Part shown: in pieces, positions 41,820 through 51,659 of the stretch | Position numbering within the stretch: position 1 is the stretch's first letter | How the letters are laid out: each line of letters opens with the position of its first letter | NCBI RefSeq assembly: GCF_003443615.1 | Contig: NZ_CP031967.1 | Span: 1,674,001 to 1,738,000, forward strand | Reading direction: 5' to 3' | DNA length: 64,000 nt | Origin: Alteromonas sp. BL110 | Lineage (GTDB): Bacteria > Pseudomonadota > Gammaproteobacteria > Enterobacterales > Alteromonadaceae | Program-made: the position numbers and the translations under genes | The notes under the pieces: generated by a model | Databases searched by the model: none | Told to the model about the DNA's origin: nothing | Seen by the model: the letters and a program-made list of their open reading frames with translations, nothing else

Positions 41820-42770
41820 GTGACAACTCCATTAAAAGTGATTTTTGCCGGTACTCCGGATTTTGCAGCTAAACATCTGTCGGCGTTGCTAGAGAGTAGG
41901 CACGAGGTTATTGCTGTTTACACCCAGCCGGATAGGCCTGCCGGACGAGGTAAAAAACTCACAGCCAGTCCAGTTAAATTGCTCGCTGAAGAAAATACCA
42001 TTCCTGTGTACCAGCCTCAGTCGTTAAAAACGCCAGAGGCACAGGAAGAATTAGCCTCACTAAACGCTGATTTAATGGTGGTGGTTGCTTATGGCCTAAT
42101 ATTACCTACTGCTGTGCTCAATGCACCTAAACTAGGTTGTATTAATGTGCACGGTTCTATTTTGCCAAAGTGGCGCGGCGCGGCTCCTATACAGCGCGCT
42201 ATATGGGCGGGAGACGCTGAAACTGGCGTAACCATAATGCAAATGGACGAAGGTTTAGATACGGGTGATATGCTGCACATTGCCACATTACCTATTACAT
42301 CTGAAGACACCAGCGCAACTTTGTATGAAAAGCTTGCAGAATTAGGGCCGCAAGCGTTAGTAGAAGTCGTGGATAATTTTGAAAGCTATACGCCCACCAA
42401 ACAAGATGATTCTCAAGCCACCTACGCAAAAAAGCTATCTAAAGAAGAAGCCCTTATCAATTGGGCAGACGATGCCGCCCAGATAGAGCGAAACATTCGG
42501 GCTTTCAATCCTTGGCCGGTAACGTGGATGAAGGTAGAAGATCAGAATGTGAAGGTATGGTCAGCTACCGTTGTAACACTAGATAAAGATGTCGAGCCAG
42601 GTACGATAGTCAGTGCTAATAAAGAAGGCATAACCATAGCGACAGGGCAAGATGCACTTTGCATCACATCACTTCAAATTCCAGGTAAAAAGGCGCTACC
42701 AGCGTCAGACGTTATCAATGCTCGCCAAACGTGGTTTGAAGTGGGTCGTTGTCTGACACAAGCGGACTAA
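41820..42770 (+). CDS. fmt: methionyl-tRNA formyltransferase
   Basis: Fmt formylates initiator Met-tRNA using 10-formyl-THF. The 316-residue protein begins at a GTG preceded by AAGGA and shows the formyl-transferase motif [19 protein letters not shown] with catalytic Asn and His, then [13 protein letters not shown] (catalytic Asp), and a C-terminal OB-like tRNA-binding domain (about 205-310). It lies in the def-fmt-rsmB-trkA operon. Confidence 0.97.
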   Translation: MTTPLKVIFAGTPDFAAKHLSALLESRHEVIAVYTQPDRPAGRGKKLTASPVKLLAEENTIPVYQPQSLKTPEAQEELASLNADLMVVVAYGLILPTAVLNAPKLGCINVHGSILPKWRGAAPIQRAIWAGDAETGVTIMQMDEGLDTGDMLHIATLPITSEDTSATLYEKLAELGPQALVEVVDNFESYTPTKQDDSQATYAKKLSKEEALINWADDAAQIERNIRAFNPWPVTWMKVEDQNVKVWSATVVTLDKDVEPGTIVSANKEGITIATGQDALCITSLQIPGKKALPASDVINARQTWFEVGRCLTQAD

Positions 42771-42772
42771 AC

Positions 42773-44092
42773 GTGAAACCATTACCCCTACCCAAACAAA
42801 AGAACCTGCGCGCAGATTGTGCGTGGGTTATTTATCAAATTTTAGAGCAAGGCAAGTCATCGCGTGAATGCTTAGAACGCGTCCAGCGCAGACATAACGC
42901 CAAAGATAACGCATGGATTCAAGAAATGTCGTTAGGGGTAATGCGTCGCCTTCCCCTTTTACAGCATTGGCTTCGCTCTTTGCTAGATAGACCCTTAAAG
43001 GGAAATAAAAAGGTTATTGAACACCTTATACTTCTTGGTTTATACCAGCTTAACTTTTCACGTGTTAGTAACCACGCTGCCGTGGGTGAAACCGTTGCCG
43101 CAGCGTCTTATTTAAATGCAGCAGCGCTCAAAGGTTTGGTAAATGCGGTACTGCGCAACTTTCAGCGAGAGAACCTTGCCGATAAGCCAGTAGACGATGC
43201 CATTATAAACAGCGGTTTACCCAAGTGGTTGTTTAAAGCGATAGAAAACGCCTATGGCGACGATGCGAATCAAGTGCGTAGCGAAACTAACGCTATGGCC
43301 CCCATCTGGCTTCGCGTTAATAAACTGCAAACAACATTGGCAGCATTTACTGAGGCGCTCGATAGTGCTGGCGTAGAATATACCCTTAGCGAAAATCACG
43401 CAGATGCAGTAATTCTAACTAAACGTGAAGACATTACCGCCCTGCCTGGCTTTGATAAAGGGCACTTTGCGGTGCAAGATGGCGCAGCCCAATTAGCCGC
43501 GCACTACTTACAGCCACAAGCAAATGAGCGTATTTTAGATTGTTGCGCTGCGCCTGGTGGTAAAACAGGGCACATTGTAGAGTGTGCACCGGATACAGAG
43601 TACGTGTTAGCCCTGGACGCCGATGCCTTTCGCCTAAAACGTGTTGAAGAAAATATGACACGCCTACAACACACTGTCGATATTAAGCAAGGTGATGCTG
43701 CTAATCCTGATGCATGGTGGGATGGAAAGCCCTTCGATAGAATATTACTGGATGCCCCTTGCTCTGCTACTGGCGTTATTCGACGTCACCCTGACATTCG
43801 CTGGCTTCGAAAATCGAACGACATCGATAACTTAGCACAGCTGCAGCGCCGCATATTAGATACGCTTTGGGGCCTATTAAAACCAGGCGGCACGCTGCTC
43901 TACGCAACCTGTTCTATTTTACCAAAAGAGAACATGGCGCAAATACAGCAATTTTTAGCCGACACGCCAAATGCCACCTTATCGCCTGTAGTGAAAACAG
44001 AAACCATAGATAAACCTGGTCGTCAGATAACGCCAGGGGAACAACAAATGGATGGTTTCTATTATGCGAGGCTGGTAAAGTCGGCAGACTGA
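42773..44092 (+). CDS. rsmB: 16S rRNA (cytosine-967-C5)-methyltransferase RsmB
   Basis: RsmB methylates C967 of 16S rRNA. An N-terminal NusB-like RNA-binding domain (about 1-140) precedes the SAM-dependent domain with CCAAPGGKT, the TC/PC catalytic pair DAPCSATG (Cys330) and ATCSILPKEN (Cys380). The GTG at 42773, three bases after the fmt stop, is the likely start; the frame continues 8 codons upstream to a TTG overlapping fmt. The product is about 439 residues, near the E. coli 429. Confidence 0.95.
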   Translation: MKPLPLPKQKNLRADCAWVIYQILEQGKSSRECLERVQRRHNAKDNAWIQEMSLGVMRRLPLLQHWLRSLLDRPLKGNKKVIEHLILLGLYQLNFSRVSNHAAVGETVAAASYLNAAALKGLVNAVLRNFQRENLADKPVDDAIINSGLPKWLFKAIENAYGDDANQVRSETNAMAPIWLRVNKLQTTLAAFTEALDSAGVEYTLSENHADAVILTKREDITALPGFDKGHFAVQDGAAQLAAHYLQPQANERILDCCAAPGGKTGHIVECAPDTEYVLALDADAFRLKRVEENMTRLQHTVDIKQGDAANPDAWWDGKPFDRILLDAPCSATGVIRRHPDIRWLRKSNDIDNLAQLQRRILDTLWGLLKPGGTLLYATCSILPKENMAQIQQFLADTPNATLSPVVKTETIDKPGRQITPGEQQMDGFYYARLVKSAD

Positions 44093-44155
44093 GTTAAATA
44101 GTTGTGCAGGTTTCATAGATATGACCTGCACAGATATGAAGGCAAAATAATAACG

Positions 44156-45535
44156 ATGAAGATCATCATTTTAGGGGCCGGTCAGGTGGGCGGAACACTT
44201 GCTGAAAACCTAGTAGGTGAAAATAACGAAATTACCGTTATTGACTCTGACCCCACTATTTTACGCGCACTGCAAGACCGCCTTGATTTACAGGTGGTTA
44301 CAGGTGTGGGTTCACACCCTGATGTATTGCGCAAAGCCGGAGCGGAAGATGCTGATATGCTGATAGCCGTGACCAATAGTGATGAAAGCAACATGCTAGC
44401 CTGTCAGGTGGCCTATAGCCTTTTCAAAACGCCTACCAAAATTGCTCGCGTACGCTCAGAACAATACATTATTTACCAAGAGCAGCTATATAAGCAGCAA
44501 GACATTCCGGTAGACCACATTATTGCCCCAGAGCAACTGGTAACCAAGGCAATTAAACGCCTTATCGATTATCCCGGTGCCCTTCAGGTGGTAGAGTTTG
44601 CTGAAGGCAAGGCCAGCTTGGTAGCGGTTAAAGCCTATTACGGTGGCTTATTGGTGGGACACGCGTTATCAGCGCTTAAAGATCACATGCCTAACGTTGA
44701 AACCCGAGTTGCAGCCATTTACCGTCGAGGACGCCCTATTCGTCCACTGGGAACGACGGTTATAGAAGCAGATGACGAAGTCTTCTTTATTGCCGCCACC
44801 AAGCACATTCGTGCAGTAATGAGTGAGCTTCAAAAGCTCGAGTCTAGCTACAAGCGAATTATGATAGCCGGTGGTGGTTTAATTGGCGCAGGGTTAGCGA
44901 AAAAGCTTGAGCACAATCATAACGTTAAGCTTATTGAATACAGCCCAGAGCGGGCAAAGTACCTATCTGCCAACTTAGATAAAACCATTGTCTTCAGTGG
45001 TGACGCGTCTGATCCTGAATTGCTTAGCGAAGAAAATATCGAACAGGTCGATGCCTTTATTGCGGTTACCAACGACGATGAAGCGAATATTATGTCGGCC
45101 ATGCTGGCAAAGCGTATGGGCGCGCAAAAAGCCATGGTACTTATTCAGCGAAGTGCTTACGTAGATCTCGTTCAGGGTGGCGAGATAGACATAGCATTTT
45201 CACCACAACAAGCCACTATTTCGGCACTACTTACGCACGTGCGCCGTGGTGACATTGTTAACGTCTACTCATTACGTCGTGGCGCGGCAGAGGCTATCGA
45301 AGCCATTGCCCATGGCGATGAAAACACGTCTAAAGTAGTTGGTAGGCAAATTGGCGATATTAAGCTACCACCTGGTACTACAATTGGCGCTATCGTTCGC
45401 GACGATCAGGTTATTATTGCTCACAGTGATACCAAGATAGAAGCGAACGACCACGTAATTTTGTTCTTGGTGGATAAGAAGTACATCAATGATGTAGAAA
45501 AGCTTTTCCAGCCCAGTGCATTCTTCTTTGGCTAG
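44156..45535 (+). CDS. trkA: Trk potassium uptake system NAD-binding component TrkA
   Basis: TrkA is the cytoplasmic regulatory subunit of the Trk K+ uptake system. It has two RCK units, each a Rossmann domain plus a TrkA-C domain: first [19 protein letters not shown], second [19 protein letters not shown]. The ATG at 44156 is preferred to an upstream ATG at 44102 because it matches the family start; product 459 residues. It ends the def-fmt-rsmB-trkA operon and is convergent with trkH, the membrane subunit. Confidence 0.96.
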   Translation: MKIIILGAGQVGGTLAENLVGENNEITVIDSDPTILRALQDRLDLQVVTGVGSHPDVLRKAGAEDADMLIAVTNSDESNMLACQVAYSLFKTPTKIARVRSEQYIIYQEQLYKQQDIPVDHIIAPEQLVTKAIKRLIDYPGALQVVEFAEGKASLVAVKAYYGGLLVGHALSALKDHMPNVETRVAAIYRRGRPIRPLGTTVIEADDEVFFIAATKHIRAVMSELQKLESSYKRIMIAGGGLIGAGLAKKLEHNHNVKLIEYSPERAKYLSANLDKTIVFSGDASDPELLSEENIEQVDAFIAVTNDDEANIMSAMLAKRMGAQKAMVLIQRSAYVDLVQGGEIDIAFSPQQATISALLTHVRRGDIVNVYSLRRGAAEAIEAIAHGDENTSKVVGRQIGDIKLPPGTTIGAIVRDDQVIIAHSDTKIEANDHVILFLVDKKYINDVEKLFQPSAFFFG

Positions 45536-45607
45536 CGCTATACCCCACTCTTTGTGGAGCTTTGCAAAGATACCCGGGTACAGTTATTCGAATATAGACA
45601 TCTAGAA

Positions 45608-45638
45608 CAAAGGGCGATGGATATCGCCCTTTGCTTTT
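45608..45638 (+). terminator. Rho-independent terminator of the def-fmt-rsmB-trkA operon
   Basis: An 11-bp stem (45608-45618 with 45623-45633, loop GGAT) is followed by CTTTT, about 70 bases after the trkA stop. It may also reduce readthrough from trkH on the other strand. Confidence 0.82.
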
Positions 45639-45673
45639 AAGCTTGCGATTGAGCAAAGCCTTCCATAAAAATA

Positions 45674-47125
45674 TTAGCTTCGCCAGAACGTAGGCGAGAA
45701 CAATACCAGTAATGAGAAAACCTCTAATCGGCCAAACACCATACCCGTTACCAGGATCCACTTGCCGACATCCGTCACGTCGGCATAGTTTGCCGCCACA
45801 CTGCCTAAGCCCGGGCCTAAGTTATTTAGCATGGCCGCCGTTGCCGTAAAAGCACTAAGGTTATCTAAACCTGTAGCAATTAGGCCTATCATAATTACCA
45901 CAAACACCACGGCGTAAGCTGAGAAAAAACCCCATACAGCTTCTACCACTCTGTCGGGCATAGCGCGGTCGCCAAACTTTACACTGTACACGGCTTTAGG
46001 ATGGATAAGCCTATCAACTTCTCGCTTGCCCTGTAAAAACAACAAACACACGCGGACTACTTTTAAGCCACCACCTGTGGAGCTGGCGCAACCGCCTATA
46101 AAGCTAGAAAAAATAAGCATAATGGGCAAAAACGTAGGCCATACAGAAAAATCAGTAGTAGCGAAACCGGCCGTTGTGCTGATGGACACAGCCTGAATCA
46201 TAGCCTGATCTAGGGCTTGCTCCGCGGAGCTATAGTAGCCTGATAGTGTTAATACTAAAAAACAAATAGCAATTAGCGACGCTTGAATAATAAAGAATGC
46301 TTTGAATTCAGGATCCTTAAAATAGCCTTTCACTGAGCGTGAGCTAACCGCGGCGTAGTGCAGTGAAAAATTCAGCGCAGCAATAAGCAAAAAGACCGTA
46401 CAAACCACGTTTACCATGGGGCTATTGAAGTAACCTAGACTCGCGTCATGGTTAGAAAACCCACCAATGGCTACTGTAGAGAATGCATGGCAGATGGCGT
46501 CGAAGACATTCATACCTGAAAGCCAATATGCACCAGCGCACGCAATAGTTATGGTTAGGTAGATATACCATAGATGCTTTGCCGTATCGGCAATGCGCGG
46601 TGTCATCTTATTATCTTTAACCGGGCCCGGTGTCTCTGCTCGATACAGCTGCATGCCCCCAACGCCAAGAATAGGTAGTATGGCAACGGCAAGTACAATG
46701 ATACCCATACCACCTAACCACTGAAGCTGCTGGCGGTAAAACTGCACTGAATGTGGAAGAAAATCTATCCCTTCGATAACCGTGGCGCCCGTGGTCGTCA
46801 GACCAGAAAAGGACTCAAAAAAAGCATCGGTCACTGTCATGCTTGGTTGCTCAAGCAAGATAAGCGGAATTGCCCCCACACTCGCCAGTACCGACCAAAA
46901 TAGCGCAACTATTAAAAAGCCTTCTCGCGCTCTTAAGTCATTTTTTTGCTGACGATTGGGATACCACAAGGCCATACCGCCAACGACACAGAATATAAAG
47001 GCGAGAGTGAAAGGAAGACCGCTACCATCTTGATAAATCAACGACACAATAGCTGGTGGGATCATGGTTACGCTAAAAAGCGCTATTAGTAACCCGAGTA
47101 TTCGTATGATGGCACGGTAGTGCAT
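45674..47125 (-). CDS. trkH: Trk potassium uptake membrane subunit TrkH
   Basis: TrkH is the pore-forming K+ subunit with four pseudo-repeats. The 483-residue protein has about ten hydrophobic segments and selectivity-filter-like segments (FSGLTTTGATVIEG, FSTVAIGGFSNHD, TTAGFATTDFSVW, LNNLGPGLGSVAAN). Length matches E. coli TrkH. It works with TrkA encoded convergently. An AT-rich perfect inverted repeat lies about 60 bases upstream. Confidence 0.96.
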   Translation of the reverse strand: MHYRAIIRILGLLIALFSVTMIPPAIVSLIYQDGSGLPFTLAFIFCVVGGMALWYPNRQQKNDLRAREGFLIVALFWSVLASVGAIPLILLEQPSMTVTDAFFESFSGLTTTGATVIEGIDFLPHSVQFYRQQLQWLGGMGIIVLAVAILPILGVGGMQLYRAETPGPVKDNKMTPRIADTAKHLWYIYLTITIACAGAYWLSGMNVFDAICHAFSTVAIGGFSNHDASLGYFNSPMVNVVCTVFLLIAALNFSLHYAAVSSRSVKGYFKDPEFKAFFIIQASLIAICFLVLTLSGYYSSAEQALDQAMIQAVSISTTAGFATTDFSVWPTFLPIMLIFSSFIGGCASSTGGGLKVVRVCLLFLQGKREVDRLIHPKAVYSVKFGDRAMPDRVVEAVWGFFSAYAVVFVVIMIGLIATGLDNLSAFTATAAMLNNLGPGLGSVAANYADVTDVGKWILVTGMVFGRLEVFSLLVLFSPTFWRS

Positions 47126-47184
47126 TGTTTATTATGCCTTTATTTTTATAGCGCGCATAAGGGCTTAAGTACCCTGGTTTTAAT

Positions 47185-47211
47185 GTTTTTTTGAACTCAA
47201 TTCAAAAAAAC
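47185..47211. repeat. AT-rich perfect inverted repeat upstream of trkH
   Basis: Arms of 11 bases (47185-47195 and 47201-47211, seven A or T in a row) with a 5-base loop. It is not a GC-rich terminator; it may be an operator or part of the elbB 3' end. Confidence 0.55.
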
Positions 47212-47380
47212 AAACGTCGTTACCTTAAACAAGAAAGGTAGAGCTCAATGTGTTTCGTATAGGGATTTGATTATAGGACTATAATCAATAAGGGGAAACC
47301 TTTGTCTCCCCACAACATTAAGCTAATTATAACAAAACGAAGCTTAACTTTTCGGTATAGAAAAGCCAGCCCCAAGCTTT

Positions 47381-48034
47381 CTATTTCATAGCAAGAACAG
47401 TCTTGACCATTTTGCTAATACTCGCATTCGCTTCACTAACGCTTTGCGCAAGCATATAGGCAGGCGTGGTTACCAGCTTTGCATCATTATCCACCACAAC
47501 CTCATCTACTGGGCACTCCACATGAGTGGCACCTAACGCATTCAAGCCGCAAGCCGTGGCTTCATCGTCACCAATAGTCAACTTGGTGTTGTTGCTATAC
47601 ACTTTAGCGGCTAAGGCTGGAGCAATACACGCATAAGCTGCAGGTTTTTTAGCTTGTGCAAATGCCTTACAGACTGCAAGTACATCTTCATTAAAAGTAC
47701 ATTTATCGCCGTCCACGGCAAAGGTACACAGGTTTTTCGCCGCACCAAAGCCGCCTGGCAATATAAGTGTATCAAACGCATCAACGTCACAATCAGTTAT
47801 AGGCTTTATATTGCCTCGGGCTATACGGGCCGACTCTACCAATACGTTTCTGGTTTCACCTTCTGCTACTTCACCAGTTAGATGATTGACCACGTGAAGT
47901 TGCTCAACATCTGGCGCGAAACATTGATAAGTCGCCCCTTCTTGCTCAATGGCTAAGAGCGTTAATACCGCTTCATGTAATTCAGCCCCGTCGAACACAC
48001 CACTACCACTTAAAATAACGGCTACTTGTTTCAT
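47381..48034 (-). CDS. elbB: ElbB, DJ-1/PfpI-family glyoxalase-like protein
   Basis: This 217-residue protein matches ElbB (glyoxalase III-like, formerly 'sigma cross-reacting protein 27A'): MKQVAVILSGSGVFDGAELHE at the N-terminus, LILPGGFGAAKNL and the nucleophile-elbow Cys in AAYACIAPALAA. It belongs to the DJ-1/PfpI group; E. coli ElbB is reported to have glyoxalase activity and to affect isoprenoid yield. It is monocistronic and divergent from polA. Confidence 0.92.
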   Translation of the reverse strand: MKQVAVILSGSGVFDGAELHEAVLTLLAIEQEGATYQCFAPDVEQLHVVNHLTGEVAEGETRNVLVESARIARGNIKPITDCDVDAFDTLILPGGFGAAKNLCTFAVDGDKCTFNEDVLAVCKAFAQAKKPAAYACIAPALAAKVYSNNTKLTIGDDEATACGLNALGATHVECPVDEVVVDNDAKLVTTPAYMLAQSVSEANASISKMVKTVLAMK

Positions 48035-48193
48035 ATTGTCCTCCCAGACGTTATGCCATCTACTTATTCAAAATTTGGCTATTAAACACACAAGTGTACA
48101 AAAAAAGTTCTTACAAATACGTGTATACAATGTTAACGGTTATGCTACATTACTTGACCAACTTGGTTAAACCAAAAATAAACGTGCACCAAG

Positions 48194-48202
48194 TTATCCA
48201 CA
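48194..48202 (+). promoter_or_regulatory. DnaA box upstream of polA (left)
   Basis: TTATCCACA is a perfect match to the strong DnaA box consensus. Confidence 0.85.
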
Positions 48203-48339
48203 TAAAATGGAATGATTAGTAGCAGGTACGCTGTTTTCACACCTTAGTCTCATTCCCTTATTTTTCTTGATTTAGAAGGTGATCTTTAACTTGACAAAGA
48301 TCATCGGGATCACTGTACCTGAAACTTTAGATCACAAAG

Positions 48340-48348
48340 TTATCCACA
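48340..48348 (+). promoter_or_regulatory. DnaA box upstream of polA (right)
   Basis: A second perfect TTATCCACA, 146 bases from the first in the same orientation and surrounded by GATC sites. The flank AAGTTATCCACAGGTA resembles the R4 box surroundings of E. coli oriC. Confidence 0.85.
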
Positions 48349-48455
48349 GGTAAATAGTGATCGCATGTCACGTTTAATCTTCCTTCATGATATGGCGATC
48401 TGCCCTAGCCTGTGGCATCCTTGCGCTCATATTGTATATTGGAAAATCGCCCGCT

Positions 48456-51245
48456 ATGCCAGATTCTAAAAAGCCCCCATTTATTCTTGTCGATGGATCG
48501 TCATATCTTTTTCGTGCCTTCCACGGTTTACCACCATTAACGAACTCAAAAGGCCAAGATACCGGTGCCATTTATGGTGTTGTGAACATGCTTAAAAGCT
48601 TGATCAAACAATACAACGCTACGCATATGGCGGTAATTTTTGATGCCAAAGGAAAAACTTTTCGCGACGACATCTACAAAGAATATAAAGCAAATCGTCC
48701 ACCCATGCCGGATGAGCTAAGAAGCCAGATCGAACCACTACACACTATTATTAAGGCAATGGGCTTACCCGTTATTGTCGAGTCGGGCGTAGAAGCGGAC
48801 GACGTTATAGGTACATTAGCCAAACATGCCACAGAGAAAGGGATTGATACCCTTATCAGCACTGGCGACAAAGACATGGCGCAATTGGTTAATGAACATG
48901 TCACCTTGATCAACACCATGACTAACCAGGTAATGGACGTTGAAGGCGTAAATACTAAGTTTGGCATTCCCCCAGAGCTTGTGATCGACTTTCTTGCACT
49001 AAAAGGCGACAAAGTAGATAACATTCCCGGCGTTCCTGGTGTGGGCGATAAGAGTGCTCAAGCCCTACTTAATGGTATTGGCGGTATCGATGATATTTAT
49101 AAAAACTTAGATAAGATTGCCGACCTATCGTTTAGAGGTAGCAAATCAATGGCGGCGAAAATGCAGGAGTACGAGGAGCAAGCGCGACTTTCCTATACCC
49201 TAGCCACTATTAGCATCGATCTTGACCTAGACTATGATGTTGAAGCCTTGATGCCTTGTCAGCCCGATAATGAAAAACTTCGCGATCTATTTGCTGAGTA
49301 CGAATTTAAACGCTGGCATACAGAAGTAAGTGCGCTTGTGGCGGGCGGTGATAGCTCAAATAGTGAAACGACTGCCAGTGAAGATAACAGCAGTGCACAA
49401 GAAAGTGAGCAAAGTACCTCGGCAGACATCGACAAGTCAAAGTACGAAACCGTGCTTGATGAAACGAGTTTTAACACTTGGCTCGCTAAACTTGAAAAGG
49501 CAGAGCTAATCGCCTTTGATACCGAAACCACTAGCCTTAACTACATGGATGCTGAATTAGTTGGCGTTTCATTTTGTATAGAAGAAGGTGAAGCGGCCTA
49601 CGTACCTGTAGCCCATGATTACCCAGGCGCACCGGAACAACTATCGCGCGAGTTCGTACTAGATGCATTAAAGCCAATTTTGGAATCAGACAAGATTATC
49701 AAAGTGGGCCAGCATATTAAGTACGACAAAAATGTATTAGCGAACTATGACATAACCTTGAACGGCATTGGCTTTGACACCATGCTTGAAAGCTATGTAC
49801 TGAACAGTACCGCCCAGCGCCATGATATGGACTCGCTAGCCCTGGCCTACCTTGGTCATAAAACCATTCATTTTGAAGAAATTGCTGGCAAAGGTGCAAA
49901 ACAGCTTACCTTTAATCAAATTGACTTAGAAGAAGCAGGCCCTTATGCAGCAGAAGATGCTGATATTACGCTTCGTTTACATAATGCTATTTGGACTAAG
50001 TTAAAAGACATACCGGAACTTAAAAACTTGTTGATAGACGTTGAAGTTCCTCTTGCGTGCGTACTTTCTCGCATGGAACAAGAAGGTGTACTTATTGATA
50101 GCCAAAGGCTTAGTCAACAAAGCCAAGATCTTGCTAGTCGTATTACCGAGCTTGAAAGTGAAGTGCATGAAGAAGCCGGTGAGCCATTTAACTTAGGCTC
50201 AACCAAACAGCTTCAGCATGTCCTATTTGAAAAAATGTCGCTGCCAATTATTAAGAAAACGCCAAAAGGCGCGCCTTCTACTTCTGAGGATGTGCTGCAA
50301 GAACTTGCTCTTGAGTATTCGTTGCCTCAAAAGATCATGGAATACCGCGGCTTAACTAAGCTTAAGAACACCTACACAGATAAACTTCCTAAGATGATCA
50401 ATCATCGTACTGGTCGGGTGCATACCTCTTATCACCAAGCGGTAACAGCCACGGGACGCCTCTCTTCAACCGATCCTAATTTACAAAACATTCCTATTCG
50501 AAATGAAGAGGGTCGTCGCGTACGTCAGGCATTTGTACCAAGAGAAGGAAATAAGTTTGTCGCAGCTGACTACTCTCAAATTGAGCTGCGTATTATGGCG
50601 CACCTTTCTGGCGATAAAGGCCTACTCGATGCCTTTGCTCATGGTAAAGATATCCATAAAGCAACGGCTGCTGAAGTTTTTGGTGTACCACTTGATGAGG
50701 TAACAACCGAGCAACGCCGCAGTGCAAAGGCAATAAACTTCGGATTAATTTATGGTATGAGTGCGTTTGGATTGTCTAAGCAACTTAATATTGGGCGTAA
50801 CGAAGCGCAAAAATATATGGACCTTTACTTTGAACGCTATCCTGGTGTGCTTGAGTACATGGACTCAACTCGTGAGAGTGCAAAAGAAAAGGGTTATGTA
50901 GAAACCGTATTTGGACGCAGGCTTTATTTGCCTGATATTAAAGCAAGTAATGGCGCACGCCGAAAAGGCGCAGAACGCGCGGCTATCAATGCGCCAATGC
51001 AGGGCACGGCGGCTGATATTATTAAAATGGCCATGATTAAAGTTGACGACTGGATCAGGAAAAATGCATCTGACGATGTAACCATGATGATGCAAGTGCA
51101 TGATGAGCTGGTTTTCGAAATAAAAGAAGACAAGGTTGATACCTATGTCGCTACTATTACTGCACTTATGGAAAGCGCAGCTACGCTTAATGTACCGCTG
51201 GTTGTTGAGGCGGGAGTGGGCGAAAACTGGGATGAAGCTCACTAG
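48456..51245 (+). CDS. polA: DNA polymerase I
   Basis: PolA (929 residues, E. coli 928) fills gaps and removes RNA primers. It has the 5'-3' exonuclease domain (about 1-300), the 3'-5' exonuclease domain with FDTETTS (Asp355, Glu357, same numbers as E. coli), and the polymerase domain with ADYSQIELR (Asp705), the O-helix [16 protein letters not shown] and [11 protein letters not shown] (Asp883). All three activities look intact. The ATG at 48456 was chosen because [20 protein letters not shown] is the family start; the frame continues 23 codons upstream. Spot 42 follows. Confidence 0.98.
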   Translation: MPDSKKPPFILVDGSSYLFRAFHGLPPLTNSKGQDTGAIYGVVNMLKSLIKQYNATHMAVIFDAKGKTFRDDIYKEYKANRPPMPDELRSQIEPLHTIIKAMGLPVIVESGVEADDVIGTLAKHATEKGIDTLISTGDKDMAQLVNEHVTLINTMTNQVMDVEGVNTKFGIPPELVIDFLALKGDKVDNIPGVPGVGDKSAQALLNGIGGIDDIYKNLDKIADLSFRGSKSMAAKMQEYEEQARLSYTLATISIDLDLDYDVEALMPCQPDNEKLRDLFAEYEFKRWHTEVSALVAGGDSSNSETTASEDNSSAQESEQSTSADIDKSKYETVLDETSFNTWLAKLEKAELIAFDTETTSLNYMDAELVGVSFCIEEGEAAYVPVAHDYPGAPEQLSREFVLDALKPILESDKIIKVGQHIKYDKNVLANYDITLNGIGFDTMLESYVLNSTAQRHDMDSLALAYLGHKTIHFEEIAGKGAKQLTFNQIDLEEAGPYAAEDADITLRLHNAIWTKLKDIPELKNLLIDVEVPLACVLSRMEQEGVLIDSQRLSQQSQDLASRITELESEVHEEAGEPFNLGSTKQLQHVLFEKMSLPIIKKTPKGAPSTSEDVLQELALEYSLPQKIMEYRGLTKLKNTYTDKLPKMINHRTGRVHTSYHQAVTATGRLSSTDPNLQNIPIRNEEGRRVRQAFVPREGNKFVAADYSQIELRIMAHLSGDKGLLDAFAHGKDIHKATAAEVFGVPLDEVTTEQRRSAKAINFGLIYGMSAFGLSKQLNIGRNEAQKYMDLYFERYPGVLEYMDSTRESAKEKGYVETVFGRRLYLPDIKASNGARRKGAERAAINAPMQGTAADIIKMAMIKVDDWIRKNASDDVTMMMQVHDELVFEIKEDKVDTYVATITALMESAATLNVPLVVEAGVGENWDEAH

Positions 51246-51249
51246 TTTG

Positions 51250-51262
51250 GTAATTAGATTAC
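51250..51262 (+). promoter_or_regulatory. HexR-like palindrome, upstream copy
   Basis: GTAATTAGATTAC is close to the HexR consensus TGTAATNNNATTACA. It lies about 100 bases before the Spot 42 start. Confidence 0.5.
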
Positions 51263-51302
51263 AGTTTTGACATTAAAAGCGCGTTTATTTTCATTAAATT
51301 TG

Positions 51303-51315
51303 GTAATTTAATTAC
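51303..51315 (+). promoter_or_regulatory. HexR-like palindrome, promoter-proximal copy
   Basis: GTAATTTAATTAC, a perfect palindrome with the GTAAT-N3-ATTAC form, lies just upstream of the predicted -35 of Spot 42. A third, spacerless palindrome TGTAATATTACA (51345-51356) overlaps the -10. Confidence 0.55.
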
Positions 51316-51324
51316 ATAACGCCC

Positions 51325-51352
51325 TTGCCTTTTCTGTGCTTTGTTGTAATAT
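51325..51352 (+). promoter_or_regulatory. predicted promoter of Spot 42 RNA
   Basis: TTGCCT (51325-51330) and TAATAT (51347-51352) have a 16-base spacer and place the start at G51360, the expected first base of Spot 42. Confidence 0.65.
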
Positions 51353-51359
51353 TACACAT

Positions 51360-51431
51360 GTAGGGTACAGAGGTGAGAAAGCTGTTTTCAAACCTTTGCT
51401 TTAACCCCGACAGTTTTGTCGGGGTTTTTTT
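51360..51431 (+). ncRNA. spf: Spot 42 small RNA
   Basis: The 5' sequence GTAGGGTACAGAGGTGAGA matches the first bases of E. coli Spot 42 (GUAGGGUACAGAGGUAAGA) almost exactly. It lies between polA and engB, as in enteric bacteria and Vibrio. A Rho-independent terminator (ACCCCGACAGTTTTGTCGGGGT followed by seven T) gives a predicted RNA of about 72 nt, shorter than the 109-nt E. coli form because the central part is missing. In E. coli it is an Hfq-binding regulator of carbon use repressed by CRP. Here GTAAT-N3-ATTAC palindromes flank the promoter instead. Confidence 0.88.
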
Positions 51432-51565
51432 ATGTCTGTAGAAAATAAATAGCTTTTAAATATCAGACACATAACCATTTAAATAACTTTTCTTTCTATT
51501 TTTTCTGAACTTCTTTGATTACTACTACTCTATATCTACGGTTTTTATGTGTTTTCTCTCAGTTT
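51432..51565. other. intergenic region after Spot 42
   Basis: AT-rich sequence with no gene. It lies between the Spot 42 terminator and a second terminator hairpin, so a short transcript ending at 51596 is possible. Confidence 0.4.
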
Positions 51566-51598
51566 ACGCCTCGCTCTATGCGAGGCGTTCTTTTTTCT
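51566..51598 (+). terminator. orphan Rho-independent terminator downstream of Spot 42
   Basis: A 7-bp GC-rich stem (51567-51573 with 51581-51587, loop CTCTATG) followed by a T-run on the plus strand. No gene that it would close is obvious: either a backup terminator or the end of an unannotated small RNA. Confidence 0.75.
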
Positions 51599-51659
51599 GG
51601 CGCATCGAGCCGCCCAACCAAATACATGAAGTCAGAAAAAGTGAAATTCTTCGTTTACT

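Larger units (their letters stand above)
48035..48455. promoter_or_regulatory. polA upstream region with DnaA boxes and clustered GATC sites
   Basis: The 420-base region between elbB and polA holds two perfect DnaA boxes in the same orientation (48194-48202 and 48340-48348) and GATC sites at 48281, 48299, 48308, 48330, 48359 and 48397. An AT-rich stretch (48253-48280) lies between the boxes. The polA promoter must lie here; DnaA control of polA is reported for E. coli. Confidence 0.7.

Noticed and set aside
48291..48304. FNR-like TTGAC-AAAG-ATCAT before polA
   Set aside because: Two positions deviate from consensus and the sequence is largely explained by overlapping GATC sites.
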